Below, piece after piece: positions 1-6,727 of a stretch of DNA of 13,035 nucleotides. A model generated the notes under the pieces. The model ran no database searches. It saw only the letters and a program-made list of their open reading frames with translations, and was not told the origin of the DNA. Origin of the DNA: Vampirovibrionales bacterium (lineage in GTDB: Bacteria; Cyanobacteriota; Vampirovibrionia; Vampirovibrionales; JAGQHJ01); assembly GCA_025451145.1 (NCBI GenBank), contig JANWKX010000072.1, forward strand, positions 1 to 13,035, read 5' to 3'. Position 1 is the first letter of the stretch; every line of letters begins with the position of its first letter. Made by a program: the position numbers and the translations under genes.

Positions 1-137
1 ATATGGTCATTGATGCCAAAAATTTCCATAAAAACAATGACCCCGGGATAGGTTCCCGAGCCTTCAGGCGATGCCACATAGGCATCCATGGGTTTGCCGT
101 CTACATCGATGTTTACCCACTTGGTTGAGACATTCAT
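1..137 (-). CDS. Dienelactone hydrolase family protein (N-terminal part, cut by window edge)
   Basis: Only the first 45 codons are present; the gene runs off the left edge. The translation starts MNVSTKWVNIDVDGKPMDAY and continues through a PEG segment to PGVIVFMEIFGINDH. This is the usual opening of the dienelactone hydrolase family (alpha/beta-hydrolase fold): an edge strand with a DG(K/x)PMDAY motif, then the YPGVIV strand and the E-x-FG(I/L)N oxyanion-loop region. The catalytic Cys, Asp and His lie outside the window and cannot be checked. The start is the ATG at 135-137. A second ATG one frame over (131-133) hits a stop after a few codons, so it was not chosen. The ribosome site is weak (AGAAAGGG upstream). 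A family name is safe. Whether it hydrolyses dienelactone or another ester cannot be told. Confidence 0.85.
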   Translation of the reverse strand, partial: MNVSTKWVNIDVDGKPMDAYVASPEGSGTYPGVIVFMEIFGINDH

Positions 138-194
138 CTTAAAGCCCTTTCTCTTTCGGTTCAGACAATCGAAACGGGTCTGTATTTGTTTTAA

Positions 195-223
195 ATAAAA
201 GGCTTCAGGAATACAATGGCCAA
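195..223 (-). promoter_or_regulatory. Candidate sigma70 promoter of the dienelactone hydrolase gene
   Basis: Read on the minus strand, TTGGCC (218-223) and TTTTAT (195-200) are separated by 17 bases, about 50 bases before the start codon. The -35 is a moderate match and the -10 is poor. It lies between the permease terminator and the hydrolase start, where a promoter is expected. Confidence 0.3.
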
Positions 224-253
224 GTTCGATAACGCATAAAGATAACGCAACAA

Positions 254-281
254 AAAAGAGGGACCAATCAGTCCCTCTTTT
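254..281 (-). terminator. Rho-independent terminator after the permease gene
   Basis: An 11-bp perfect stem (AAAAGAGGGAC with GTCCCTCTTTT) closes a 6-base loop CAATCA. On the minus strand the stem ends in a run of T from the flanking A tract at 252-257. It lies about 30 bases past the permease stop and separates it from the downstream hydrolase gene. The A/T ends are symmetric, so it could work in both directions. Confidence 0.9.
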
Positions 282-313
282 GAATCGATCAATGGTTTGA
301 GCTTAGTCTCAGG

Positions 314-1993
314 CTAGACCGTCTCCAAGGCCGATGCGACATGCGGCTCTTCTGGTTTTTTAACCAGAGTTAATGAGGGGTTGGCCTGAAGCTTTTTTTC
401 GGATAACAGTGCCTCGGCTTTTGCGCTATTGGGGAGGCCATAGAACAGATAGATCATCATTCCCAGGGCAAACCAGCCCCAGAACATCACCCAGGTCAGA
501 CTGGGTAATCCGGTCGCGATATAAATACAACCGGCAATCCCAATCAAAGGCAGGGTAATGCCCAATGGGCAACGAAACGCTCTGGGACGCTCCGGATCTG
601 TAAAACGAAGGATCACCACGCCCAGACAAACCACGATGAAGGCGCCCAAGGTCCCGATATTGCACATTTCAGCCAGTAAGGTGATGGGTAGCAGAGATGA
701 GAAAATCGCCACAAAGGCTCCGACAATGATTGTACATACATAAGGTGTCTGGAATTTGGGATGAACTTTTGCTAAAAACGGGGGAAGAAGGTTGTCTCTG
801 GCGATGGCGTAGAACACCCGGATGCCCCCCATCTGAAGAACCAGAAGGACGGAGCTTAATCCGGCAATGGCACCGATATTGACGAGGAATGAAGCCCAAC
901 CAAAGCCCATATAGCTCATGGTGGCCGCAACGGCAGCTTCCTTATTAATATGAGCCAAGGGAACCAGCCCGGTTATGATGGCGGATACGGCAATGTACAA
1001 CAAGGTACAAATGGCCAGAGAGCCTAAAATCCCGATGGGAATATCCCGCTGCGGATTTTTGGTTTCTTCGGCGGCGGTTGAGACGGCATCAAAACCGATA
1101 TAAGCAAAGAAAATGGTTGACGCGCCGGTCACAATCCCAGAAACACCGTTAGGCGCAAAGGATTTCCAGCCATGGGCAAACCAGTTGTGATACAGATCCG
1201 TATGGTTAAAGGGCATATGAGTGCCTTGACCCAGGATAAAGTTTGCTCCAACGCCAATGAACAAAAAGACGACTGCCGTTTTCAGGAAAACCATGACAGC
1301 GGCTGTCTTGGCGCTCTCTTGAATCCCGACATACAGTAAAGCTGTGATTGCCGCGACAATCAAAAACGCAGGCACGTTAAAGGCTTTATACACCAGCAAA
1401 TAGAACGCATGTCCACTGACATTGAATGGAAGCGTGGCTAAAAGCAGGTTGTGATTAATACTTGCCGTATCAAAGGCAATATCAACGGTATTGGCGCTAA
1501 TCGCCATGGGGAGTTGATATCCCAGGTGATGGGTCAAAAATTCTTGCAAGTGGCCGGTCCATCCAACAGCAACCGCCATGTTACCGACAGCGTACTCCAG
1601 GACCAAGGCCCAACCAATGACCCAAGCGGCCATCTGTCCTAGTGTCGAATAAGTATAGGTATAGGCACTGCCAGAAACAGGCACCATGGCTGCGAATTCA
1701 GCATACGCCAAGGCGCAGAATGCGCAGACCAATCCTGTTAGAACAAAAGAAAGGGTTAACGCTGGTCCAGCAGCCAAATGTCCTGCGGAACCTGCCGCAG
1801 CAGAACCGGTCAGGACAAAAATGCCCGCCCCAATCATGGCTCCGACACCAAAGATGACCAAATCAAAGGCACTTAAGGTTTTCTTCAGCTGGTGCTCGGC
1901 ATTCTCGGACGTGGCCAGAATTTCATCCAAATTTTTTCGCTTAAACATTTGGGATAGCATTGAGGCACGCTGTGCTCCTGGAGATTCAACCAT
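314..1993 (-). CDS. APC-superfamily amino acid permease (cationic amino acid transporter-like)
   Basis: A 559-residue polytopic membrane protein that probably imports or exchanges amino acids across the inner membrane. The TM1 segment carries GAMIGAGIFV (51-60), the glycine-rich unwound helix that binds the substrate backbone in this superfamily. FFAYIGFDAVSTAAEETKNP (295-314) followed by QRDIP is typical of the CAT/YfnA-type branch (basic amino acid and related transporters) in TM6-loop-TM7. Hydrophobic segments continue to about residue 518, consistent with 12-14 helices. The last 40 residues are a charged cytosolic tail. The first Met was chosen because AGGAAA sits a few bases upstream; Met12 and Met16 are possible alternatives. 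The gene stands alone: terminator downstream, divergent flagellar genes upstream. The exact substrate cannot be read from sequence. Confidence 0.92.
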   Translation of the reverse strand: MVESPGAQRASMLSQMFKRKNLDEILATSENAEHQLKKTLSAFDLVIFGVGAMIGAGIFVLTGSAAAGSAGHLAAGPALTLSFVLTGLVCAFCALAYAEFAAMVPVSGSAYTYTYSTLGQMAAWVIGWALVLEYAVGNMAVAVGWTGHLQEFLTHHLGYQLPMAISANTVDIAFDTASINHNLLLATLPFNVSGHAFYLLVYKAFNVPAFLIVAAITALLYVGIQESAKTAAVMVFLKTAVVFLFIGVGANFILGQGTHMPFNHTDLYHNWFAHGWKSFAPNGVSGIVTGASTIFFAYIGFDAVSTAAEETKNPQRDIPIGILGSLAICTLLYIAVSAIITGLVPLAHINKEAAVAATMSYMGFGWASFLVNIGAIAGLSSVLLVLQMGGIRVFYAIARDNLLPPFLAKVHPKFQTPYVCTIIVGAFVAIFSSLLPITLLAEMCNIGTLGAFIVVCLGVVILRFTDPERPRAFRCPLGITLPLIGIAGCIYIATGLPSLTWVMFWGWFALGMMIYLFYGLPNSAKAEALLSEKKLQANPSLTLVKKPEEPHVASALETV

Positions 1994-2032
1994 ATTTTCC
2001 TATTCCCCTATTGAATCCAATGATAAACAAGT

Positions 2033-2061
2033 TTTATACCATAAAGATGTTACCGGAATAA
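2033..2061 (-). promoter_or_regulatory. Candidate promoter of the permease gene
   Basis: On the minus strand TATAAA (2033-2038) is a good -10, but the hexamer 17 bases upstream (TTATTC, 2056-2061) matches the -35 consensus at only two positions. It would give a leader of about 35 bases before the permease ATG. Weak call. Confidence 0.25.
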
Positions 2062-2097
2062 AAAATCCTGAAGGAAAAAAATGCCCCCCATTTCCAA

Positions 2098-2118
2098 TAA
2101 AGTTGTTATAAAACTTTA
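2098..2118. repeat. Inverted repeat TAAAGTT-N7-AACTTTA
   Basis: Two 7-base arms are separated by GTTATAA. It lies about 105 bases upstream of the permease start. The AT-rich symmetry and lack of a flanking T tract make an operator or binding site more likely than a terminator. No known regulator box was recognised. Confidence 0.4.
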
Positions 2119-2164
2119 CCTTACTCCTTAGAACGACTTAGTAAGATATAGCACGTATCGCTCA

Positions 2165-2180
2165 TCTTCTCCAGAGAAGA
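2165..2180. repeat. Palindrome TCTTCTC-CA-GAGAAGA, operator-like
   Basis: Perfect 7-base arms with a 2-base centre, about 170 bases before fliJ and 170 before the permease. The nearly closed centre suits a dimeric DNA-binding protein better than an RNA hairpin. The adjacent direct repeat GATTAAA (2184-2202) strengthens the case for a regulatory cluster. Its ligand is unknown. Confidence 0.4.
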
Positions 2181-2269
2181 AAGGATTAAAAACTCGATTA
2201 AACACTGGAGCCAATCGCCCCAGATCTCCTTCGCCAACATGAGGCAACTGGCTAATCGGTTAAGCTAAG

Positions 2270-2297
2270 CTGACAGTATATTCTTGATCAATACATT
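2270..2297 (+). promoter_or_regulatory. Candidate promoter of the fliJ-fliK-flgD-flgE cluster
   Basis: CTGACA (2270-2275) matches the sigma70 -35 consensus at five of six positions. After 16 bases it is followed by TACATT (2292-2297), which matches the -10 at four of six. The fliJ ribosome site begins about 25 bases later. No flagellar sigma28 signature is visible, so control class is unknown. Confidence 0.35.
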
Positions 2298-2320
2298 TTT
2301 TTTGAAGTGGGTAGAGTGAG

Positions 2321-2337
2321 AAGGAGATGGGAAAATA
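2321..2337 (+). promoter_or_regulatory. Shine-Dalgarno AAGGAG that decides the fliJ start (points to ATA)
   Basis: AAGGAG at 2321-2326 is a strong ribosome site. The ATG at 2327 abuts it with no spacing and reaches a stop after three codons (ATG GGA AAA TAG). The fliJ frame has no ATG, GTG or TTG near here. The codon at the ideal 8-base spacing is ATA (2335-2337), in the fliJ frame. See the fliJ entry and findings. Confidence 0.5.
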
Positions 2338-2772
2338 GGGGTTAAAGCTTTTAAATTTAAACTTCGGCCTGTTCTGGAGTTACGCGCTCGCCAACTGGAA
2401 GAGGTTCAGCATCGGTTTGGGGTCCAACAAAATAAAGTCATTGAGATTCAACGACTTTTGGATGAGACCCAACACCTGATTCAGCAAGAATTCCTTCAAA
2501 AACCAATGTCTGAAACCGTTGATCCAGTTGTGTCCCAGCAACAGTTTCGATACATTCAATATTTGAAAAAGCAGGTTGCCTATTTTCAAGAAACTTTGGC
2601 GCACGAGCGAAAGATTTTGGAACGTATCCGAGAGGAAATGAGAAGAGCACACGTCAAAAAGCGTTCCTTGGAATTATTGGAGGAGAAACAACGAGCCAGT
2701 TACAACAAAGCCCTGGCGGAACTAGAGAGCAAAGAGATAGAAGATCTCGTCATTTCACGGTTAAAACGATAA
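2335..2772 (+). CDS. fliJ: Flagellar export chaperone/stalk protein FliJ (non-standard start)
   Basis: FliJ is a small coiled-coil protein that works with the FliI export ATPase at the cytoplasmic face of the flagellar type III apparatus. Read in frame from 2335, the protein begins (M)GVKAFKFKLRPVLELRARQL, matching the typical FliJ opening F-[KR]-F-[RKL]-L-x-PVL-x-[LY]-R. It continues as a charged, Gln/Glu/Arg-rich helix to the end, including a KKQVAYFQETLAHERKILER segment about residues 79-98. The length of about 145 residues equals the family norm (about 147). The first standard start in frame is TTG at 2458, which would remove 41 residues including the conserved N-terminus, so I reject it. 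The best start is ATA at 2335, supported by AAGGAG 8 bases upstream. A -1 slip at GGAAAAT from ATG 2327, or a one-base sequence error, would give nearly the same protein. fliK follows after 58 bases. No fliI is adjacent upstream. Confidence 0.8.
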   Translation: MGVKAFKFKLRPVLELRARQLEEVQHRFGVQQNKVIEIQRLLDETQHLIQQEFLQKPMSETVDPVVSQQQFRYIQYLKKQVAYFQETLAHERKILERIREEMRRAHVKKRSLELLEEKQRASYNKALAELESKEIEDLVISRLKR

Positions 2773-2814
2773 CGGACATCATCACCAATCTAAGGGTAAA
2801 TCGAAGGGTAGTAA

Positions 2815-2827
2815 AGAGAGAGAACGT
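2815..2827 (+). repeat. Leader repeat AGAGAGAGAACGT before fliK
   Basis: A 13-base word identical to 4938-4950 before flgD. Here it ends three bases before the fliK ATG and is the only purine-rich stretch available, so it may act as the weak ribosome site. Upstream is another small direct repeat, AAGGGTA (2792-2798 and 2804-2810). Confidence 0.5.
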
Positions 2828-2830
2828 TTA

Positions 2831-4915
2831 ATGGTTGCAGGAAATTTACTCGGATTTTCAGCATCCCTTGCGAGTGGGGCAAGTGGATCCAATACGGGTT
2901 TAACAGGTTCGCCGTCTATTGGTAGCGCCACAACCGATGGCTCATCGGATCAGGCATTGGTGACAAGCTTTGTTCAGTATTTGCAAAGCGCCATTAGCCA
3001 ACCGGGCACTCAGAACACGGCATCCGTATTGCAGCAACTGCAAACCATTAACACGGGGCAAGGAGCAACAACGCCTTTGCCAGACGTGTTAAACCAGGCC
3101 GTGACGATGCTGACAAACTTGATGAATCAATTGCCAGCGGATCTTCAAGCATCCTTGCAATCATTAATTGCCGATATGAAGGCACTACAGCAATCATTAT
3201 CCTCACAAACAGATGAAGGGCAAAACTTGTTAGGGACCCAGGACACCGCTTCCGGGACCAGCCCAAACAATGCGCCCACACCAACGACGAATAACACAAC
3301 ATCAACCACCACGGGGACCTCTGGTCAACAATCCGATCAAAGCCCGGATGCTACCCTGTTGGCTCAAATTCAAGCTTTGTTGGCCTCATTAAGCCCCCCA
3401 CAACAAGTCAACCTCCCTCAATCAGAACAAGATTTAGAGACAATCTCATCGGTGACCACCGATCAGAACACACAATCGACAGGTGTTCAGACAGGTACTC
3501 AGGCAACGAATCCAGCCAGCGCCGTCTTACAGCAAATCGAAGATCTCTTGAGCCAATTGAAACCGAGCCAAGGAATCGCCCAATCGACAGGTCAAGACAA
3601 TACACAACCCGTCGATCCCAAGACCATTCTGGCTCAAATCAGCGCACTGCTCCAGCAAGCCGGAATTGCCCCTCAGAGCACTCCTGCTAATGGAACAGTC
3701 TTGCCACAAGGATCTGGAAATACGATACCGTCAACGGGCACTCAAAATCCAACCGTTTCCAATACCACCTTGCCCGTTCCTAGTAGTAATTCCGTGAATA
3801 ATAGCCTTCCGACCCAAGGGCAAGCTATCCAGAATAGCGATTCTCAATTTCAAGTCACGCAAAATAACGTATCTCCTGAAGAAATCCTTCAAAAAATTCA
3901 AGCGCTGCTTCAACCGCAGCAAAATCAAGGGCAGCCGACAACGCCCGTTGCGTCAAATTCGAGCCAATCATCAGAATCGAGTTCGCAGCAAACCAATGCC
4001 TTGGTCAATCAATTGCAAAGCATTTTGGAGCAAGCTCCTCCCGAAGCCCATCAGGCATTAAAGGACGTTATGGATAAGCTGCAGCAATCTACAGCGGCTC
4101 AACCACAACCGCCCTTAAGCAGTAAAACGCTCCAGCAAATTCAACTGGAAATTTCGTTCTCCTCAGACCAGGGCCAAAATGATAAATCGTCGGGTGGCGA
4201 TACCAGCCCCGACGACAAGGGCGCCTTCAATCTTAATGACACTAATCTATTGACATTGGGTGGCTTGTCCTCAATGCCGGATGCTCAGCACCTCAATACC
4301 AATAATATGGCAATCACGGATAATAACAACTCGCAAGTCGGCTTACAGTCCGCCAATATCCCACCCCATGAACAAATCCTGAATGCGACCCAGGTCAACT
4401 TGGCAGATGGGCGTCAGGAGATTACCATTCAACTCAAGCCGGAAGAGTTGGGTTCAGTGAAAATTACCATTCAAACCAATGCTCAAAAAGAGGTTTCAGC
4501 CAGGATTATTACTGAAACACCTGAAGCAAAAGCTTCCCTGGAAAAAGATTTGAGCCAATTGACCCAATCCTTTAGCGATAACGGAATTAAAATTGCCAGG
4601 CTGACCATTGTCCATGCCGGTGGTGATGTCTCTGATAGCGGCAATCAAAACGCCAATCAAGGCAGTTTCAAGCATCACCAAAACCCCGATCAAACCGCCA
4701 TGTTTCAACAACAGTCTCAGCAGCAAAATAGAAACAGACAATTTGATCCACAGGACTTTTTACAACAAGGCTCTTTCACGGATGATAGCTCTTCCTTTTC
4801 AGGAGAAGAGACTTCTTCAAACACATCCTTCGGCACGGATGCCGAGGGTGAAGAAGTTCTCGGAACAACCAGCGTGTCATCCTTACCTCCGGGCCAAGTT
4901 GATATAAAAGTCTGA
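2831..4915 (+). CDS. fliK: Flagellar hook-length control protein FliK
   Basis: FliK is exported during hook growth, senses hook length, and switches export specificity from hook to filament subunits by contacting FlhB. The evidence is the C-terminal Flg_hook-type domain at about residues 515-595, containing LADGRQEITIQLKPEELGSV followed by KITIQTN and an ARIITETPEAKASLEKDL helix, the core of this family. The N-terminal 450 residues are low complexity and rich in Gln, Ser, Thr and Asn, as expected for an export-competent, unfolded ruler. They contain at least six spaced copies of a helix motif of form [ILV]L-x-Q-[IL]-x-x-[LI]-L. The tail after 600 is again disordered and acidic. At 694 residues it is much longer than the enteric protein (about 400), which in the ruler model would predict a longer hook. 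The ribosome site is weak (GAGAGAA, 6 bases before the ATG). It sits in the order fliJ-fliK-flgD-flgE, the classic arrangement. Confidence 0.9.
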   Translation: MVAGNLLGFSASLASGASGSNTGLTGSPSIGSATTDGSSDQALVTSFVQYLQSAISQPGTQNTASVLQQLQTINTGQGATTPLPDVLNQAVTMLTNLMNQLPADLQASLQSLIADMKALQQSLSSQTDEGQNLLGTQDTASGTSPNNAPTPTTNNTTSTTTGTSGQQSDQSPDATLLAQIQALLASLSPPQQVNLPQSEQDLETISSVTTDQNTQSTGVQTGTQATNPASAVLQQIEDLLSQLKPSQGIAQSTGQDNTQPVDPKTILAQISALLQQAGIAPQSTPANGTVLPQGSGNTIPSTGTQNPTVSNTTLPVPSSNSVNNSLPTQGQAIQNSDSQFQVTQNNVSPEEILQKIQALLQPQQNQGQPTTPVASNSSQSSESSSQQTNALVNQLQSILEQAPPEAHQALKDVMDKLQQSTAAQPQPPLSSKTLQQIQLEISFSSDQGQNDKSSGGDTSPDDKGAFNLNDTNLLTLGGLSSMPDAQHLNTNNMAITDNNNSQVGLQSANIPPHEQILNATQVNLADGRQEITIQLKPEELGSVKITIQTNAQKEVSARIITETPEAKASLEKDLSQLTQSFSDNGIKIARLTIVHAGGDVSDSGNQNANQGSFKHHQNPDQTAMFQQQSQQQNRNRQFDPQDFLQQGSFTDDSSSFSGEETSSNTSFGTDAEGEEVLGTTSVSSLPPGQVDIKV
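3341..4150 (+). repeat. Degenerate helix repeats encoded in the central part of fliK
   Basis: Repeated protein motif copies start near residues 175 (TLLAQIQALLASL), 231 (AVLQQIEDLLSQL), 265 (TILAQISALLQQ), 351 (EILQKIQALLQ), 390 (ALVNQLQSILEQ) and 433 (TLQQIQLE). A weaker relative lies at 65 (SVLQQLQTI). They are joined by Ser/Thr/Gln/Asn linkers of uneven length. Conservation is at protein level; the DNA copies have drifted, so this is not a recent tandem duplication. Confidence 0.7.
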
Positions 4916-4937
4916 TGTAAACTGAGCGCAAGACTAG

Positions 4938-4950
4938 AGAGAGAGAACGT
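4938..4950 (+). repeat. Leader repeat AGAGAGAGAACGT before flgD
   Basis: Identical to 2815-2827 before fliK. Here a separate strong Shine-Dalgarno (AGGAGG, 4952-4957) follows it, so the repeat is not needed as the ribosome site. Related GAGAGAA words occur twice before flgE (5407-5413 and 5425-5431). Confidence 0.5.
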
Positions 4951-4963
4951 AAGGAGGAAAATG

Positions 4964-5395
4964 ATGTCAACAGTTTCGTCGATTAACAATACCCTGACCC
5001 AAATGCAATCGGATACCAACCAGGTCAATTTTCAACGGGGACAACAGAATTTAGGGAGTAATACCTTAGACAAAGCTGACTTTATGCAATTGTTACTAGC
5101 GCAGCTTCAGTATCAAGATCCGATGAACCCGGTTGATACCAATAGTTTCTTAAATCAACAGACACAACTAGCGCAAATGGATAGTATGAATCAATTAACA
5201 CAAGCTGTGCAAAACAGTAGCCTGATGAGCCAAGCCAGCTCGTTGGTCGGAAAAACGGTTGATGTCAAAGATAGTAACGGAAACATCGTGACCGGCCAGA
5301 TCCCAAGCATTAGTATCTCCAACGGGACCGCCGGGTTCTCGATTAATGGGACAACTTATACATTGGATCAAATCAGCAAGATTTATTCGAATTAA
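4964..5395 (+). CDS. flgD: Flagellar hook capping protein FlgD (short form)
   Basis: FlgD forms the scaffold cap at the tip of the growing hook, letting exported FlgE subunits assemble, and is discarded later. The diagnostic N-terminal domain is present: LDKADFMQLLLAQLQYQDPM followed by NPVDTNSFLNQQTQLAQMDSM, the classic L-x-x-DFL-x-LL-x-QL-x-x-QDP motif. The remaining part (VGKTVDVKDSNGNIVTGQI onward) is a single small beta module that ends at IYSN. The protein is 143-144 residues, so it lacks the longer FlgD Ig-like/tudor region of enteric FlgD (about 230) and resembles the short forms of Gram-positives. Two ATG codons lie in tandem (4961 and 4964). AGGAGG at 4952-4957 is 3 bases from the first and 6 from the second, so I chose 4964; 4961 adds one Met only. 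flgE follows after 62 bases. Confidence 0.93.
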   Translation: MSTVSSINNTLTQMQSDTNQVNFQRGQQNLGSNTLDKADFMQLLLAQLQYQDPMNPVDTNSFLNQQTQLAQMDSMNQLTQAVQNSSLMSQASSLVGKTVDVKDSNGNIVTGQIPSISISNGTAGFSINGTTYTLDQISKIYSN

Positions 5396-5457
5396 TGACT
5401 GGAATTGAGAGAATTTATGATTAAGAGAGAAGCGAACTATCGGAGGGTTAATTAGAT

Positions 5458-6564
5458 ATGGGTACAGGTATGTATACAGCGGTTTCCGGCATTGACGCCA
5501 ACCAGACCGCATTAAATGTCATCTCAAACAACATTGCAAACATCAGCACTGTTTCGTTTAAATCCAGCCAAGCTGATTTTCAGACCTTGTTTTCTCAAAC
5601 CTATAGCGCTGGGACAACCCCGACAGGTAACGTTGGTGGGACAAACCCTGAGCAAGTGGGTGATGGGGTCGCTCTTGGCGATATCACTCAAAACTTCTCA
5701 CAAGGCGGAAGTCAATTTACAGGTCGGGATACTGATTTTATGATCCAGGGCAATGGATTCTTCACGGTATTAGAACCGAATGTCGCAACCGCCGGGGCAG
5801 GATCAGGTGCCGGGGCATATTACTTAACCCGCGCAGGAAACTTCACCCTGGATGGCAGTGGCGATCTGGTTACAGCCGATGGAAACAAAGTCTTGGGAAC
5901 TGCTACAGTCAATGGGGATAACCCGTTAACCGTCACGCCAGTGAATATCCCCAACTCTTTTGCACTATTCAAGGAGTACAATGCAAGCAATCAGGTTCTC
6001 CATACCTGGATAGGGGTTAAGGGCGTTTCTGCGATGCCGGCTCCTATGTTTGGTGGGACTGTCCAGGAACAAGATGTGACACTACAGAACTTTTCTCTCG
6101 GTGTTGAAGGCAATGTGACCGCAACCTATTCCAATGGCGACCGGATCACCGTTCGAACCGATCCGACCAGTACAAACCAGCGAGAAGTTATGGACCTCAC
6201 ATCAGATGGATCAACGTTTTCGACATCCGGTTCAGGGACGACTGGTACAGTCACTGTTCTTAATGCTGCGCTCACCCCTCAACAATTCCAATTGAGAATG
6301 GCAATCGTCGGTAACCCTTCCGGTTTGCTCAGCGAAGGATCTAATAACTTCGGTATCGCGCCAAACGCTGGAACGGTTAATCTTGGCATCGGCAGTAGTA
6401 ACGGTGTTGGCCAAATTACTGGTGGCGCCCTGGAGTCCTCCAACGTGGATGTCGCCAAGGAGTTTACCAACATGATGATCGCTCAACGGGCCATTGAAGC
6501 AAACGGCAAAGTGGTCACCACTCAAAGTCAGGTCATTCAAACGCTGATTGGCCTCGTTCAATAA
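5458..6564 (+). CDS. flgE: Flagellar hook protein FlgE
   Basis: This is the structural subunit of the flagellar hook, the flexible joint outside the cell. The N-terminus MYTAVSGIDANQTALNVISN followed by NIANISTVSFK (about residues 5-35) is the flg_bb_rod signature shared by rod and hook proteins. DTDFMIQGNGFFTV (91-104) and YYLTRAGNFTLDGSGDLVTA (121-140) are the following conserved hook/rod elements. The C-terminus (ALESSNVDVAKEFTNMMIAQ then RAIEANGKVV, 324-352) is the matching terminal helix that packs against the N-terminal one. The 368-residue length and position after flgD favour FlgE over FlgG (about 260) or FlgF. The central domain is diverged and I see no clear FlgE-specific D2 signature. 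Start ATG 5458 has CGGAGGG (5441-5447) 10 bases upstream; Met5 is possible. It ends the operon: a strong terminator follows. Confidence 0.9.
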   Translation: MGTGMYTAVSGIDANQTALNVISNNIANISTVSFKSSQADFQTLFSQTYSAGTTPTGNVGGTNPEQVGDGVALGDITQNFSQGGSQFTGRDTDFMIQGNGFFTVLEPNVATAGAGSGAGAYYLTRAGNFTLDGSGDLVTADGNKVLGTATVNGDNPLTVTPVNIPNSFALFKEYNASNQVLHTWIGVKGVSAMPAPMFGGTVQEQDVTLQNFSLGVEGNVTATYSNGDRITVRTDPTSTNQREVMDLTSDGSTFSTSGSGTTGTVTVLNAALTPQQFQLRMAIVGNPSGLLSEGSNNFGIAPNAGTVNLGIGSSNGVGQITGGALESSNVDVAKEFTNMMIAQRAIEANGKVVTTQSQVIQTLIGLVQ

Positions 6565-6609
6565 CGTCTTCCGATTTTCCTTACACCAAACATCCGTCTA
6601 GCGCCTCTG

Positions 6610-6641
6610 AGCAGAAATCACCCGATTTCTGCTTTTTATTT
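6610..6641 (+). terminator. Rho-independent terminator closing the flagellar cluster
   Basis: A 10-bp perfect stem AGCAGAAATC / GATTTCTGCT with a 4-base loop ACCC is followed by TTTTATTTT. It lies 45 bases after the flgE stop, so the fliJ-flgE transcript probably ends here. Confidence 0.92.
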
Positions 6642-6658
6642 TCTATTTTCTGGCGGGC

Positions 6659-6721
6659 GTTACTCAGTATCTTATTTCTAAGAAAAGGCATTGCAAGTGA
6701 TTGTTGCCTTCTATGAGTAAC
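6659..6721. repeat. Nested inverted repeat GTTACTCA...TGAGTAAC
   Basis: Outer arms GTTACTCA (6659-6666) and TGAGTAAC (6714-6721) enclose inner arms AAGGCA (6685-6690) and TGCCTT (6705-6710). On the minus strand the inner hairpin is followed by TTTTCTT, so it could serve as a second, weaker terminator for hsp20. The outer 8-bp arms are not explained by that role. Confidence 0.5.
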
Positions 6722-6727
6722 ATCTAA

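Larger units (their letters stand above)
1994..2334. other. Divergent intergenic region between the permease gene and the flagellar cluster
   Basis: A 341-bp stretch with no convincing gene; the plus-strand reading frame over its left part is the antisense extension of the permease. It must hold the promoters for both divergent units. Visible structure: an inverted repeat at 2098-2118, a 7-bp-arm palindrome at 2165-2180, a direct repeat GATTAAA at 2184-2190 and 2196-2202 (12 bases apart, about one helical turn), and a weak sigma70-like site at 2270-2297. I saw no good sigma28 (TAAA-N15-GCCGATAA) or sigma54 (TGGCAC-N5-TTGCA) match. Confidence 0.6.

Noticed and set aside
1686..2111. 141-codon plus-strand open frame over the permease 5' end
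   Set aside because: Antisense shadow of the permease; the translation is low complexity and the part beyond the permease start has no coding look.
2458..2772. TTG 2458 as the fliJ start
   Set aside because: It would delete the conserved FliJ N-terminus, which is clearly encoded upstream in the same frame, and no Shine-Dalgarno precedes it.
3250..4100. fliK low-complexity region as an inserted foreign or recently duplicated segment
   Set aside because: The repeats are conserved only at protein level and codon use looks like that of the neighbours; disordered Q/S/T-rich FliK regions are normal for the family.
4608..4907. 99-codon alternative frame inside fliK
   Set aside because: Lies wholly within the conserved fliK frame, with no ribosome site and no recognisable protein.
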